Below are positions 1-11,853 of a DNA stretch of 64,000 nucleotides, in pieces. The DNA is from Powellomyces hirtus. Its lineage: Eukaryota; Chytridiomycota; Chytridiomycetes; Spizellomycetales; Powellomycetaceae. Numbering within the stretch: position 1 is the stretch's first letter; the number at the start of each line of letters is the position of its first letter. Below the pieces are notes generated by a model. The model was not told the DNA's origin, ran no database searches, and saw only the letters and a list, made by a program, of their open reading frames with translations. The stretch covers positions 310,001-374,000 of the forward strand of contig JAHLKG010000009.1 of the NCBI GenBank assembly GCA_025526995.1, read 5' to 3'. The position numbers and the translations under genes are program-made.

Positions 1-1045
1 GGATTGGAGCCCTGACAGGCCGGTATAGGTGATTCTTGTCGTGACGATCTGATTCGAGTCCTGTGGCGAGTATTGAACAACGACCCTGATGATGTGCATA
101 GTGTATAATAGCCACGCGCAGAAACACGCTGCATCTGACAAATGGTAGAAAAAGAGAGGGAATCACAGAAAAGCCGGTCAGAATGCGGGTGCTCTCATAT
201 TTGACACAGGATGCCAGAAATTCATGTGCAAACTTACATAGCGTTGCCCCAGCGTCAAGCATGACTGAGTAAGGGAGTAGGTTAACAAAAGCGATGGCCG
301 TTGTGACCGGGATGGCCACACTAGCGGATATGAAAGCCTTCCATTTCATTCTGTCCAAAATGGCGTACGGATCCGAGGGCGACAGGCCCCTAATCAACAA
401 CGAGTTGGCGTTGCGGTTGTCTGCCATGGTTTTCTTCACAGCAATGACCATCCGTATGACGAGGATGGAAATGACACCGGCGACCGCGGGGGCGTAGGCT
501 AACCAGACTGTGAAGAATGCGCTCCGTATAGTGAGAAGGCGACCGAGCCCCTCGGTTTCTTTCAGGATAGATTGTTTGTGCGCGATCATGACGGTGGTGA
601 CAAAATTGCCGATGAAAGCGACGCTGAACACGACAGCTGAGACGCTCCTGGCTGCGTAATTCCAGCGCTTGTTGTAAGCCATGCGCATCTGGACTGCCGG
701 GAGGAACCCTTCCACGACGTACATGAGGATGTAAGTCCCCGCCAAGAAGGAGAGCGATGCGAAATGCGATCCGACTTCATAATGGTACTGGTTCCCCACA
801 CAATAAGAGTATCCGCTGAACATGCTTGCGACGTATGAGAACAGCATGATGGACTGTGATATAACAGCCGTGAAACCGCGCCTGCCCCTTTTATCAATAA
901 TATCGCGCTTGACCACGTACGTTTCGTTCACCATCCCCACTAAAACTGCTCCGGCAAATAGCCACATGGCGAGAATAGTGTCCTCTTGGCTCACGGCCAT
1001 CTCGATTATGCCCCAATTGTGATCGCGTTCTTCTTGGGTTGTCAT
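1..1045 (-). CDS. Unknown seven-transmembrane protein (partial, runs off left edge)
   Basis: The frame opens at an ATG at 1045 and stays open to the window edge. A GT-AG intron at 237..135 (GTAAGT to TTTGTCAG) fits: splicing it restores a seventh hydrophobic helix. Exons are therefore 1045..238 and 134..1, with the C-terminus outside the window. The translated product shows about seven hydrophobic segments: around residues 20-40 (ILAMWLFAGAVLVGMV), 52-70, 82-105, 125-148, 165-190, 215-240 and 270-290, separated by short polar loops such as VVKRDIIDKRGRRG. The N-terminus is short and has no signal peptide. This topology suits a receptor-like or channel-like membrane protein, but I recognise no family signature. 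It could be a lineage-specific GPCR-like protein; that is inference from topology only. The upstream flank carries a (GT)n tract near 1070-1085. Confidence 0.7.
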   Translation of the reverse strand, partial: MTTQEERDHNWGIIEMAVSQEDTILAMWLFAGAVLVGMVNETYVVKRDIIDKRGRRGFTAVISQSIMLFSYVASMFSGYSYCVGNQYHYEVGSHFASLSFLAGTYILMYVVEGFLPAVQMRMAYNKRWNYAARSVSAVVFSVAFIGNFVTTVMIAHKQSILKETEGLGRLLTIRSAFFTVWLAYAPAVAGVISILVIRMVIAVKKTMADNRNANSLLIRGLSPSDPYAILDRMKWKAFISASVAIPVTTAIAFVNLLPYSVMLDAGATLCKFAHEFLASCVKYESTRILTGFSVIPSLFLPFVRCSVFLRVAIIHYAHHQGRCSILATGLESDRHDKNHLYRPVRAPI

Positions 1046-1665
1046 GCTGGTCGACCAACTGTGACGTGGTGTGTGTGTGTGTGTGGATGTGGGAGTGAGC
1101 GTGCACTTGGGGGTAGGAGCTCCCACCAACACTTTAGTCTTCTTCCTGTGCTAACAATTTTGTCATACGGATTGATGTTATTTCCCGGTAAAGCTCCTAT
1201 TGCTCCGTTTCCAAGGGGAACCAAGCGGGAAGGTATGTTCTTTCTCTTAGAGGCGGCAACAAGCCACCAATTCTGAAATGTTTACCGTGGATGTAATGCG
1301 CCCTTTCAACGTGCATGTGAGCAAATAGAAAGGCAGATTACTCTCCCGAGTAGCCGGATGTCAAAAATAGTAGTATTTGCTTCTGCGAGCGCGCGCCCCG
1401 CAGAACCCCGATCGCTGACTCAGCAGGCCAGGATACCGCATGAACCTTTGGGGTCAAGAAAAGGAACAAAAATCACAACGATCAGAAGAACAACAATGAA
1501 CTTTTTTCCATAACAAATCAGACTTTTATGATATACATTTCTTTTTTGTTTCCTTTTCTGGTTACTAATGTTAAAATAGCAAAGATGCTGAAGACTAATG
1601 AGGAAACAAGAAAAAAGCATTGAAGTAGTGTTTGAAATTATATTGGGCCCCCTATTGCGATGAAT
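1046..1665. other. Intergenic, upstream of the 7TM gene
   Basis: No supported gene. It holds the presumed promoter of the seven-helix gene, a short (GT)n run near 1070-1085 and AT-rich sequence at about 1450-1640 just past the SHMT stop codon. Confidence 0.5.
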
Positions 1666-3818
1666 CTATTGATACTTCATTTCAGCAGTCTCGTATCCCA
1701 CTGTCGGAAACTGACGCGCAAAGTCTACAACCTCCTTCTTGAGGGTGCTGATCTCAGGAACGCTTTCTCCATCCGCGAGGTGTTCCTTAAAGTCTTTGAG
1801 CTTCTTGCCGCCTGTACAAGGTTTGGTGAGTGGGACATGAAGGACGCGGAAACACAGGCGCATGAAACGTTGCTGGTCAGCGTTTTCATACCAGGCACGT
1901 TTGCGGCAACTTTTTGGGTCAGCTCAACTCCGCGATGGAGGAATTCTGCAATCTGCGCAAAATCCTTTTCCCGGAGACCGCGACTTGTCATGGCAGGAGA
2001 GCCTAGGAATCACCGGGACGGCAACAAGACGTGAGTAAGAGATAATGCGGTCACAACAGCGCCGTCATGAAAGGAGTATCACGTACCAATCCGCAAACCA
2101 CCTGGAATCAGCGCACTTTTGTCCCCCGGCACGGTGTTTTTGTTGGTAGCGATGTTCATGAGCTCTAAAACGCGTTCAACGCGCGCGCCATCGATGCCCT
2201 TGGGGTAACAACGGATCAGACCAAGGGAATGTGAGCCTCTAGGTTTTCAGGATGGGACATGCATCACCCCGCTGCGGCCTGAATAGCATCAGCATACCTT
2301 GTTTCTCAGGTCCAGAAGCAGGAGGTGCGTGTCGGTCCCACCGGAGACCATCTCGTAGTCCAGGCCCCTAAAGCTCTTTTCGAACTGCTTCGCGTTTCGG
2401 AGGACTTGTTCCTGGTATTCTTTGAACTCGGGTCGCTGAGCGTGTTTGAGAGCGACAGCCAGGGCAGTAATGGTGTGGTTGTGAGGTCCTCCTTGGTGGC
2501 CGGGAAACACGGAAAAGTTGATCGGGTTCTCGAGGTCGTACATGGTTTCTTTTGGGTAGAGGTCACGTTCAATGTTTGAAGCAGATGCCAAGCGGTCAAC
2601 GCATGATTGCCATACCCTTGCCTTTCTTGTCGACGCTGCGCACACCCTTCCGGAAGAAGATCATGGATCCCCTAGGTCCCCGCAGGGATTTGTGAGTAGT
2701 GGTAGTGACAATGTCGGCGAACTCGAATGGTGATGGTACGACCCCAGCGGCGACCAGACCGGACACGTGGGCCATGTCGGCCATCAGGTATGCCTTGACG
2801 CTGTCGGCAATCTTGCGCATGCGCGCGTAATCCCAGTTGCGTGCGTATGCGCTGGCTCCTGCAACCAGCACTTTGGGACGATACAGCGATGCCGTCTTTT
2901 GCAGCATGTCGTAGTCTACGATTCCAGTGGATTCGTCCACGCGGTAAGGCATGGTCTCAAAGTAAGCGGATACGTTGGAGATCTTTTTGGTGTCAGTTTG
3001 ATATCCATGCGAGAGACTGGATAGTGAAGCAGGGAGGGTATGGAGAGAAGTCAGCGATGAGGGGAGTATCCAACGCAAGAGATCCTGTGCCTGTGCACTG
3101 ATGACAGCCACTTCGCTATGGATAATCCTCGATCGCCATAGCACTTTTTTCCAAAACCAACCAATACGTACTGTCCTCCGTGTGGCAGATCCAGGCCCAT
3201 CAATCTCTCGTGTGGCTTCATAATTGCAGCATAGACGTAAAGGTTGGCAGGCGCGCCGGAAAGAGCCTGAACGTTGACACCCCACTTTGCCGGGTCGAGA
3301 TGGAATGCTTCGAGAGCACGCTTCTGGCAAAGGGTTTCAGCCATGTCAATGTATTCGTTGCCACCGTAGTATCGGGCACCGGGGTATCCTTCTGAGTATT
3401 TGTTTTGCATCACGGAGCCGAGCGCCTGCATGACTGAACGAGAGGTAAAGTTCTCCGATGGAATCAGCACAACGCTTTCGCGCTGTCGTCGCATCTCCTT
3501 CTGGATGATGTCGTAGACTTCAGGGTCCGCGCGGTCAAGCGGTTCGTTGAGGTTCTAAGAAGTGACGGGAGAAAATTTGAGACAAATAATGACAAATAAA
3601 GACAGCAGAGATCAGCGTCGGTCTGGTGGATAGTGGTCACTTACACGGACATCTGTGGCAGTCGCAAGAGCTCTGGCTGAGAAGTTGGTCTATAGAATGA
3701 AAACAAGAAAGTCAAGCGAAATGAACTTTTGCGGACATTTGCGGGGTATCGCGCCCAGTACCCCTCGGAGAGAGCTCGTACGGACGGCATACGAGCGGAG
3801 GGAGTTCCGCAAAAGCAT
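1666..3818 (-). CDS. SHM1: Serine hydroxymethyltransferase, mitochondrial
   Basis: PLP enzyme that interconverts serine and tetrahydrofolate with glycine and 5,10-methylene-THF. Eight exons join in frame: 3818..3762, 3689..3645, 3554..3172, 3016..2616, 2548..2298, 2198..2087, 2002..1892, 1811..1666, giving 501 residues. The start encodes [19 protein letters not shown], an Arg/Ser-rich, acid-free presequence typical of mitochondrial import. Family hallmarks are present: [46 protein letters not shown], the PLP-lysine segment [13 protein letters not shown], and the oligomer-interface stretch [20 protein letters not shown]. Length matches eukaryotic SHMT (about 470-520). The first intron has a weak donor (GTACTG), so the presequence junction is the least certain part. 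It is head-to-head with the MTC1-like gene, with 277 bp between start codons. Confidence 0.96.
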
Positions 3819-4095
3819 TGTTCTGAGTTCGGGGAATGGAATGGATGAACGAAGAACAGCGGGACCACACGGGAGGGATGATAAAGACGGAACAACAAGA
3901 ACCAAGCACAAAACAAAAAGGTGATTCCTTTTGTATACCCCAACCCACGGGGGTATGCAAATTGGAAAGTTGTGAGGTCACGCTGAAAGTCGCGCTGGTC
4001 AGTCGCGGGCGGAAACTGACGGCATTTCATACCCATCACCAGCACACTTCAGCGAAAGCAGAAACACATATCCAGCAGCTCTATATCCCGTCGTC
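3819..4095. promoter_or_regulatory. Shared divergent promoter, SHMT / MTC1-like
   Basis: The 277 bp separating two divergent ATGs must hold both promoters and 5' UTRs. I see no clear TATA box or named motif. Confidence 0.5.
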
Positions 4096-5624
4096 ATGGC
4101 ACAAACAAATACAAATCAGGAGGTTCTACAGTAAGTCAAAGACGGCCTACTGCGTCCATAGACTATGCTTTCGCTCGCCAAGACTCACGCTCTGGTATGC
4201 ATCTGTTCACAGGTTCCTTCAGGACCTGGACAACATTGTTCCGGGCGACAACCAGGGAACAACGCCAGGATCAGCACCAGAAGGATCGAATCAGGGTGAT
4301 GCCTCACTTTACAGCGGGGGCGTGGACTCTGCAGGAACGTCTGAAGACGTCCTCAACTTCCTGAACGAACTGGACTCACCGGGTCTGCCACCGCCCGCAA
4401 CCAACATTGTTCAGCCACCCTCCACCTCGCAACTTACAACAGCAGTCCCGTCTGCGTCCGCCGGCTTGGGAATTAGTAGTCAGCCTGTCTCGGTGCTCAA
4501 TTCTTCAAACCTAGGACCAACACAACAGCAGCCGCCGCATCTCCAGCGTCAATCTCGGCCTGGCACTCCGGCAAGCGCGTTTTCCACAACAACTTTGCAG
4601 CAACAACAGGCACAACCGGCACCAACAACAACCGCGCCTCTATCTTCATCAACACCGGTAGCGGACTCTTGGGGCTGGTCGAACATCTGGACCCAAGCCG
4701 CCAAAGTGGGCGCGACTGCCACCACCTCTCTCACGAAAGGTCTGGAATCTGCGAAAGCGATGGCGGAGGAAACCGCTAAAGCAGTATCAGAGAATGAGAA
4801 CATTAAGGGAATTATCAACAAGGAACAATTGGGAAAGCTCGGTAGGTGTCCGAGCGATGGATTTGCGAAGTGAAGAGGGAGCCGGTGGGAAGTGACAATC
4901 GCACTCACGCGGAGTATTCAACAAGGCACTGATCTGAGTCGACTGACCCATTCACTTGTTGATACCATTGCCCCGCCGATCATGGACCGCGACGAGCAAC
5001 CCTTGCTGGCGTCGGTTGTCACCGTATACTTTTCGTCTCCAGCGGACAGTGAAGTGGGTGACCTGCGCGATTTCATACTGGCTACGGTGCGAGAAATGTG
5101 GATCGGACGCGTGTGCGACCGCGTTGCGCTGGAAGGCATAGAGGGTAGCAAGGAGGTAAAGGGAGTTCCGGAAGCTGTCACACAAGCAAAGGTAGGAATG
5201 CTAGGTTCATCATGGGCCATAATATCACGAGGGAGTTTGACCCGTTTGACTCCTGCAGGCGACAATGGAACATCTCCAGCACCTCTCCACCACATCCGCC
5301 ACGCCACAGAATGCAACGCATGCCCACGCATTTCTGGTCATCCAGCCCCTGGCACCACAGCTTCCGTCGCCTCAAACACAGTACTACGTGACAATTACGA
5401 GTGGTGCGGGCGCTGGGGCCTTGTCCTCTGCATCAGCGCTGTCGCAGTCTGTGGCGGACGGGGCGGGCGAGGGTCTGGCGCGCAAATGGGCGCAACATCA
5501 GAAGCGACGGGTGGTGGAGACGGTCGTTGCAGATGTGTGTGAGGAGTTTGGCGTTCGATGTCAGGAATCGTCGGAATTAAAAGAGACGGTGGTCGCCACC
5601 GGCGACGTATCCGTGGTCGTATAG
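4096..5624 (+). CDS. MTC1-like protein (maintenance of telomere capping 1 family)
   Basis: Exons 4096..4130, 4213..4845, 4915..5191 and 5259..5624 join to 436 residues. The N-terminal half is low complexity (Pro/Ser/Thr/Gln) and starts with a short helix FLQDLDNIVPG. Then comes the conserved core: a Trp-rich segment DSWGWSNIWTQAAKVG followed by an Ala/Lys helix, then LTHSLVDTIAPPI, which I recognise from the fungal Mtc1/DUF5427 family. The C-terminal part is an Ala/Gln-rich stretch ending in a helix (WAQHQKRRVVETVVADV). Yeast MTC1 affects telomere capping genetically and is linked to COPI/ER-Golgi vesicles; the biochemical role is not established. The second junction uses a weaker donor (GTGTCC at 4846), chosen because it alone restores frame. 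Family call is moderately sure; gene existence is nearly certain. Confidence 0.8.
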
Positions 5625-6016
5625 GTCATCCATGGGTATGCCCATACCGGTGTGGACGGCTCCTTTTAAGTGCAAAAAGTTTTCGCGGCTGTTTCAATGT
5701 AATTAGTTTTTCCTGAATAACGGCAACCCCTATGCGTAAATGACAGTCATGTTGGAGTTTACTACGTTTTGCCAAGCCGATTCGCCGATTCATGATCTAA
5801 TCACATAACCGATTGGACAGATTCACCATTATTGGACACCGCATTTCATATTCGGGTATCACGGCCGACCGATTATGAATTGGCTGGATATGGAGAAAGA
5901 TATTGAACAAATTGGTTGCCTTGCGCTTCCCATACATGAAACGCAACAGGAACCTGCAGACACAATGGATCGCGTGGAGTTTCCCTTTTTTGGTTTCTCT
6001 TTCGTGGAAGGAGCAA
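5625..6016. other. Convergent 3' intergenic gap
   Basis: Tail-to-tail space between the MTC1-like and WD40 genes. AT-richer than flanking exons; presumably holds both polyadenylation sites. No gene is supported. Confidence 0.5.
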
Positions 6017-7532
6017 TTACGTGTTGGACATTATCGCGCGGCGTTGCGGAGGCACTTGCCAGCTGACAACAAAGCCATCATCACCCGCGCCCACGAGGAC
6101 CTCCCCCTGCATCCCGGCATCAACGACATGGACGGCTTTGAGCGCGTTCTTGATGCCTTGCTCCCGCGCATCGAACCACACAGCAGGGCGGTCTGGATCG
6201 GCGGTCGCGGCAGCAAGCGTGTCATGACATATTAGGACTCTACCATCTCCCCATGCAGCCACAATGCCGGTGGTATTGTGATACGGCCGGAGGTCGTAGA
6301 CGGAAGCAGCGGGGTCGCCTGCATGGACGGGCACGACAAATTGGGTTTCCGCCACGACTTTTAGAGAAGATGGGTCCAGCACACGGATGGCCCCATCGCC
6401 TCCGCCGGCAGTCACGATGTGATTACCGTCTCCGCATCGGACCATATTCGTGACACCTCCCGCATGCAGGTTTTCTACTTTCCGCACACAACGGCCTTTG
6501 GAAGGGTCAATGCGCAGATCAAACCTCTTGACTGCACCTTCCTGGTTTCCTGCGGATATAACGACTTGCCCCGAATCGCCATCGGGTATGACCGTGCGGG
6601 TTGGCCCACGGTGAGCTTGGACAGCTGTTATAGGTTGTACCGACGGGCGGGCGGCATCAAAGTGCACGAGGCGGCCATCTCTCGTACATCCCGTAATGCG
6701 GTCATTGTGGAGGCAGAGACCCAGCATGGGATTGCGAGTTGCCGCCATGTAGTCATTGGCTAAAGAGCCGTCGAGATCTCCGCCCCACATACCGAGTTCG
6801 GATGTTGTGCGAAGGTCGTGTCGGCGGATCGTGCCGTCGTAGGAAGTGCTGAAGACGCTGGTTGACGTGACTGTGGAAGGCGGGATGTGGATGTGGGTGA
6901 TGGGTCCGAGATGACCGGCGAGGCGTGTACAGGTTGGCCGGTGAGGGTGCCATAATAGCAACTTTGAATCCATTCCTAAATGCATATGCGGCAAAGAACA
7001 TCAGCATTTCCCTTGCTTTTTTCTCAACACGTAGAGCGGCGTAACTCCTTTGCCTTTTGCGTTCGCGCAGCATCAAATCTCAGGCATTCACTCACTCACC
7101 ACCTGATATGACAGCCCCAACCGAGGTCGCTGCCACACATGACACCCACTCTGTATGTCCCGCAGTCTTGGTGTACAGTGTCTGCGTGAGAGAGAGGGCA
7201 GAAGGATCACCGGTGACTTTATACACAGCGTGGTCCGTACCACCGACTGCAAACGACACGGTTCCGCTCTTTGAAGCTGGTAGCGTCGCCATGCAGGACA
7301 GTGGGCGTTCGGAGAGGTCGATGAGAGTTGTGGGCGCAGCACCATTGATGATGGTCGAAGCTGTGACATCGCTGTTTATGGGACCGATGCGTTTTGCAGC
7401 TTTGTTGAGACACCATTAGTTTCTCAGACTGTTTGTGAAGCACTAGGCTGAAGAGAAGAAGTACGGACCTACCACTGAGGAGGGGGAAGCTACGGCTTCA
7501 GCGGCTGCTGCGCCAGGGACTGGTTTTCTCAT
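6017..7532 (-). CDS. WD40-repeat protein
   Basis: Exons 7532..7469, 7399..7100 and 6975..6017 give 440 residues. After a short Ala/Pro/Ser N-terminus the protein is a run of WD40-type blades: AGHTEWVSCVAATSVGAVISGG followed by a MDSKLLLW strand, then GHLGPITHIHI, YDGTIRRHDLR, NQEGAVKRFDLR, GGGDGAIRVLD and GDDGFVVSWQV. At least six or seven blades can be seen, enough for one beta-propeller. Such proteins are scaffolds in many complexes; nothing here names the partner. The first donor is GTCCGT, not ideal; it is the choice that keeps the frame. Head-to-head with RPB10 (294 bp between ATGs). Confidence 0.85.
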
Positions 7533-7826
7533 CTTTGCTTTCAAGTTATAGAATATAGAAGATAGTCGAAGAAATCAAACTGCACCGGAAAATGAAATGC
7601 GCCCGTGCATAGGTGTGCTAATGTGGTAACCTTTTCTCTTGCGGTATCCAAAGCGCGTGAATCAAGTCGAGCGGGAATATGGCTTACGTGTTAGTAGTCA
7701 CGTGCTCTACACAAGCCACCTGCATCGAACACGAGAAGTTCATTGAGCAGCCGACAACTCGCATTTGCAGTTTTCTCGTTCGCTGGAATCCCGTCCAATT
7801 AACCCACACAAAACCGACTGCATATA

Positions 7827-8251
7827 ATGATCATTCCTGTCCGGTGCTTCAGGTACGCTACCCGTCACAGTTGTTTTCCTTGGCGAGGAGGCTCTCTTGC
7901 CACCACATCACTGGCAATGCTACCCACGCACACCCGTTCTCACACCTATCTATGTAGTTGCGGTAAAGTCGTGGGCGACAAGTGGGAGAAATACCTCAGC
8001 CTGGTTCAGTCAGACTACTCGGAGGGTGAGGCTCTGACACATTTGGGCTTGAAGCGATACTGCTGTCGACGAATGGTCTTGACGCATGTGGATCTGATCG
8101 AGAAGCTGCTGCAGTGAGTATAGGGGGTTTCTCATTGGGCCCTTGGTTACAAAACTGTGGCGTTTGTATAAAGGTGTTCTGCGTCGGAATATCTGACTGA
8201 TTCTGATATGATTTGTGTATTAGCTTCGGACAACACACCAAGCGGAATTAG
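7827..8251 (+). CDS. RPB10: RNA polymerase subunit RPB10 (RPABC5), shared by Pol I, II and III
   Basis: Three exons, 7827..7852, 7958..8113 and 8224..8251, give 69 residues, the size of yeast Rpb10 (70). The start [18 protein letters not shown] and the later [19 protein letters not shown] are diagnostic of this highly conserved zinc-binding subunit. The four Zn ligands are the Cys pair in CFSC and the adjacent pair CC. The last exon is only 28 nt and supplies a divergent tail (HFGQHTKRN); its splice sites (GTGAGT, TTAG) are good. The subunit caps the Rpb3/Rpb11 side of all three nuclear polymerases. Confidence 0.95.
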
Positions 8252-8669
8252 AGAATTTACCATTCTCTACGCAGAGGTGGAGGTGCCAGACGACGCAGAG
8301 GGAAAGTGTTGTGAGAGTATCTCGCGGATGAGAGAAGGAAGCGCCGAGCGGAGGAGTTTGGAAACGCCATGGATGATCGATCACACGAGAATGAACAAAG
8401 ACGGGCGGCTGAGGAAAGCACATAAGCCCTGATTCGCTAGCGAAACCTCTCGTCGACTGAAAAATCGAAAGTACCCCGAAATCCGGCATTTTGCAAGTTA
8501 GTGCCCGCCACATGGTGAACCTGTATGAAAGGATCAACCTCCATATCCATATGCTTTCCAGGCTGTTCAATATCATTATATATTACATGTTATTTACGAA
8601 AGCGACAAACGGAGGGGACACATCTTTCCTCTCAGCTCCATTTGTGTTTTCAATCGCTTTTTAGGTACT
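8252..8669. other. Convergent 3' intergenic gap
   Basis: Tail-to-tail space between RPB10 and PARN. No gene, repeat or RNA supported; expected to hold polyadenylation signals. Confidence 0.5.
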
Positions 8670-11283
8670 CTACACTATTGTACAGCTACTCGAGCTATTC
8701 GCAGAAGTGGACAGATGTCGTTTGGCCGCCTCATGGAGCAGCTTGGAAGCGGTGCGATGTTTCTTTCTATGGGAGACAGACGACTTCTTCTGTCTTTTGA
8801 CTGAATCACTGACACTTGGGTCGTCCGGCAGCGACGCGGATGAAGAACCAGGAGAGAAATTCGGGGTGGCTGTGGCGGTGGCGGTATCTTCGGATTCACA
8901 ATCGACCAGTTTGCGCTTCGCGGCTGTCGTACGGCGGAGATCACTCAAAGATGATGACAACCCGTTTTCCTGCCTTGTTAATTTTTTCGCCACGTAATCC
9001 GCATATGTCTCCAGCTGGTACGAGAACGTCTTTTGGTGGCGCTCAGCGTGATCTTCCACATCGACAACTATCTCGCCGTAAGTGGAGATGACATCCGGAA
9101 TTTTGCTTTCGTCGCGCACGATGATGAAGCATCGTGTCGATTCAAAGCCGGCAAGGCCGACTTGTCCGAGCCCGATAAACTCCTTCTGAACGTCGCCATA
9201 CGATGTGCCCTTCTCGAACCCGAAAACATGGAACACATTGTCTCGTGTCGGGAGGTCTGATGATTACATAGGCAAATTGTCAGCAACTGTACATATGCTA
9301 CGGCTCCCGAACAGAATTGTAATTGTTTGACAGGCGCGACTCACCCTCCTCAGCTACCAGATCAAAATGTGGGACATCCGATCGCATGAGATGCAGCTTA
9401 TTAACACACTCCATCAGCGCTGGGCTCTGCAACGCTATCCGCTGGCCTTCGACCGTATTGGTGGCCAGCGCCGCCATTTTGGCAAACACGACTCCAGTGA
9501 TGTAAGCGTCGTACCCGGCTTCGTGGTAGTTTTGTTCGCCGCTGTCGTATCCGGAGAATCCAGGATCTATGCCTGAAATGTGCCAAGATGAACAATAAGA
9601 GTATGATTTCGAAAAATAAGGACGGCACGTGTGCGTGGAACGTACCAATTGCTGGATATCGGAAAGGTGGGCATGAGATGCGGGTGAAGACGTCACCGAG
9701 GACGGATTTTGTTAAGAGTGGCTGGCAGAAGAAGGCGACGATAAGGACGAGCACCAGAACCGATACATTTTCACCCTGAGTTCTGGACAATTGCTTACGC
9801 TGACAGTGGGATTCGTGTGCGCGATGTGCTTTGTGTCGTATACTCTGAGGAATGATAACGGGGTCAGTTGTGAACCCCTGCAAACCACAAATGCATGTGT
9901 AACCTTACATTGGAAATACGTCCGTCAAAGTCGACTTGAACTCTCTGACATCATCGGGCAAGCGTTTGTGGAATGAGCTTATTGTTTGCAGGAGATCTAG
10001 ATGCACTTTCCATAAGTTTTCTGATTGGACATTGTTCGAGAGTAAAACTGTATTTCGCGGTTCTCACCAAGCATCATGTTGTGGCCGACAATGGGCTTCT
10101 TCGATTTACTCAGCAATTCAAACACTTTTCGGAACCCGATGAGATCGTTCAGCTCGTCCTGCAGGTTAAGCGTTAGGATTGGTTTTACACACCCAAAACC
10201 AAAGCTCAAACGCCGTGATGCTTCTCATACCGTCAGTTGCTTCGTCCGATCACTGGCCATTGCAGTACGTTCCTCGTCCGTCTGTTTACTGATTACAATC
10301 TTGTCATCTTTTCCGGCCGTTCTCAATGCTGATTTGTACCTGTGCAGCAGATTTTTAGAACAAGCGCGCGGGGGGTGGGGAGATGTTGTAATTTAGGCGA
10401 CGTGTTCCTACTTTTTTCTCACTTCTTGATGGATGAGCCGGCGGTGAAATCGGGATGGCGTGGGGAGATCCAGTGTCTTATCAGGTGCATTCTGCAACCA
10501 CAGATGTATGGTTTCCCTGGCGAATATATAAAAGATTGGTCTCGACCGACACGAGGCCTTTTCAGGGATGAATAAATGCAGCTTACATGACTTCGTCAAC
10601 GTATACGCGGTTGGTTCCTGTTATGGGCACATCATCTTCGCTTTCCAATACCCCAATTTTTCGTCTTGCCTTCGCTTCCTCGTCCTGATTCACATACGGA
10701 ATGCCTACAGAGCGGTGACAGATTCAGCCCTACGGTCCCCAGCACGGCAGCTAAATAAAGAGTCACAGGGTATCACGTCTATGCCACACATACCTTGCGA
10801 TATCCACTTATTGAAATCAAACTTGGAATCTCTTAAAAAAGACAGCGAGGAAGCTTGGCATGTAAAATGACGATCGAGCCCCAGCACGCGGTTTCCCGTG
10901 GCAGGAAATACATAGCAGTTGAACGGTTTGGCGATGTATTTGTGCTTGGCGGCATCCCATGAGAACGTGCACACGCCATACTGAGTCGTCTGGAAGGCTT
11001 CTGCAGACATTTTGCACTTTGCATAGCGTTCCTGGACAGTGTCGAGGTAGTCGATTTGGAATGACTTTTCTATCCCAAGACCTATGCATGGACCATAGGT
11101 GTCAATTCATTTGGTACTAATTGATACAGCAAAACGGTTCCGCGCTTCTTGGTTAAAGTTGATAGCTCTATGAAGGTGTGACAAACCTGTAAATTCCGTG
11201 TCAATGGCAATAAAGTCCGCCTCAGCGATCGCATCCTCTATTGTGGGCAAAAAAGCCTCAAAGTTGTTTCGCAACACTTCCAT
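8670..11283 (-). CDS. PARN: Poly(A)-specific ribonuclease PARN
   Basis: 3'-5' deadenylase of the DEDD (CAF1/RNase D-like) superfamily. Eleven exons join in frame: 11283..11187, 11081..10794, 10704..10587, 10516..10412, 10339..10231, 10158..10068, 9996..9909, 9844..9799, 9721..9646, 9572..9345, 9256..8670, giving 610 residues. Catalytic carboxylates are visible: IAIDTEFTGL (D, E), the NMMLDLLQTI segment (D) and HEAGYDAYITG (H, D). An R3H-like region lies between the first two, and a C-terminal RRM-like domain begins near HVFGFEKG. The tail is Lys/Ser-rich, consistent with nuclear localisation. MEVLRNNFEAFLP is the usual PARN start, but the frame stays open upstream to an ATG at 11505, adding 74 residues rich in Arg/Ser/Pro. 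PARN is absent from yeast but present in many other eukaryotes. Confidence 0.95.
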
Positions 11284-11505
11284 GCTTCTAACAGTGGTGG
11301 GAATTCGGGGGTACGTTGCTGGAACGTCGGGAAAGGTTCCGGACGGCAGGGTTATGGACAGGAACGTACGAGGCGTTGGTGGAGAGACTGGAGGAAGGCG
11401 TCTTGTGGACGGAAAGGGTACGGTGCTGCGAGTGTGGGCCGAACGGGGCTGTGGAAAGCGAGTTGAGACTAGGTGTGTGAGACGCAAGGGAGAAATGCAC
11501 AGCAT
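11284..11505 (-). other. Possible N-terminal extension of PARN
   Basis: In-frame continuation upstream of the canonical PARN methionine, from an ATG at 11505. It begins MLCISPLRLTHLVSTRFPQ and has Arg, Ser and Pro but no acidic residue in its first 40 positions, like a mitochondrial presequence. It may be an alternative start or just an open 5' UTR. Confidence 0.4.
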
Positions 11506-11853
11506 GTTCCATGGGTCTGAGTGCTACCAGACCACAAAAGAAAATGACAGCGAGAAAAAACGGAAACGAAACAAGCGTACCCTGCCATCCTGTCAGAGCT
11601 GTCACGTGTGTGTGCTGACGCGTGGAAAGATGAGACGCGTATGTTACTGTTTCTCATGCTATCTCTCTGAGGCGGACGGACAGTAGACACCAGACACTAT
11701 GCTTGATGGCAAATACCCCATTTGCTTTATTTTATTTACAATATTCGAGCCACACATATGTACACGTAACACAAAAACTTGCCGAATGGTTATCTGGGAA
11801 GGGTATATATATATCTAGGAATAGATAAAAGCACACAGGGTGAAGTTCGTGGT
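11506..11853. promoter_or_regulatory. PARN upstream region with ACGCGT and CACGTG boxes
   Basis: Two ACGCGT (MCB-type) hexamers at 11618-11623 and 11635-11640 and one CACGTG E-box at 11603-11608 lie 100-135 bp upstream of the ATG at 11505. The downstream part is the 3' flank of the FRE/NOX gene, with a (TA)n tract near 11805-11815. Function of the boxes is inferred from yeast cell-cycle and bHLH sites. Confidence 0.45.

Noticed and set aside
11198..11686. 162-codon plus-strand frame opposite PARN exon 1
   Set aside because: Antisense shadow of the PARN 5' exon and promoter.
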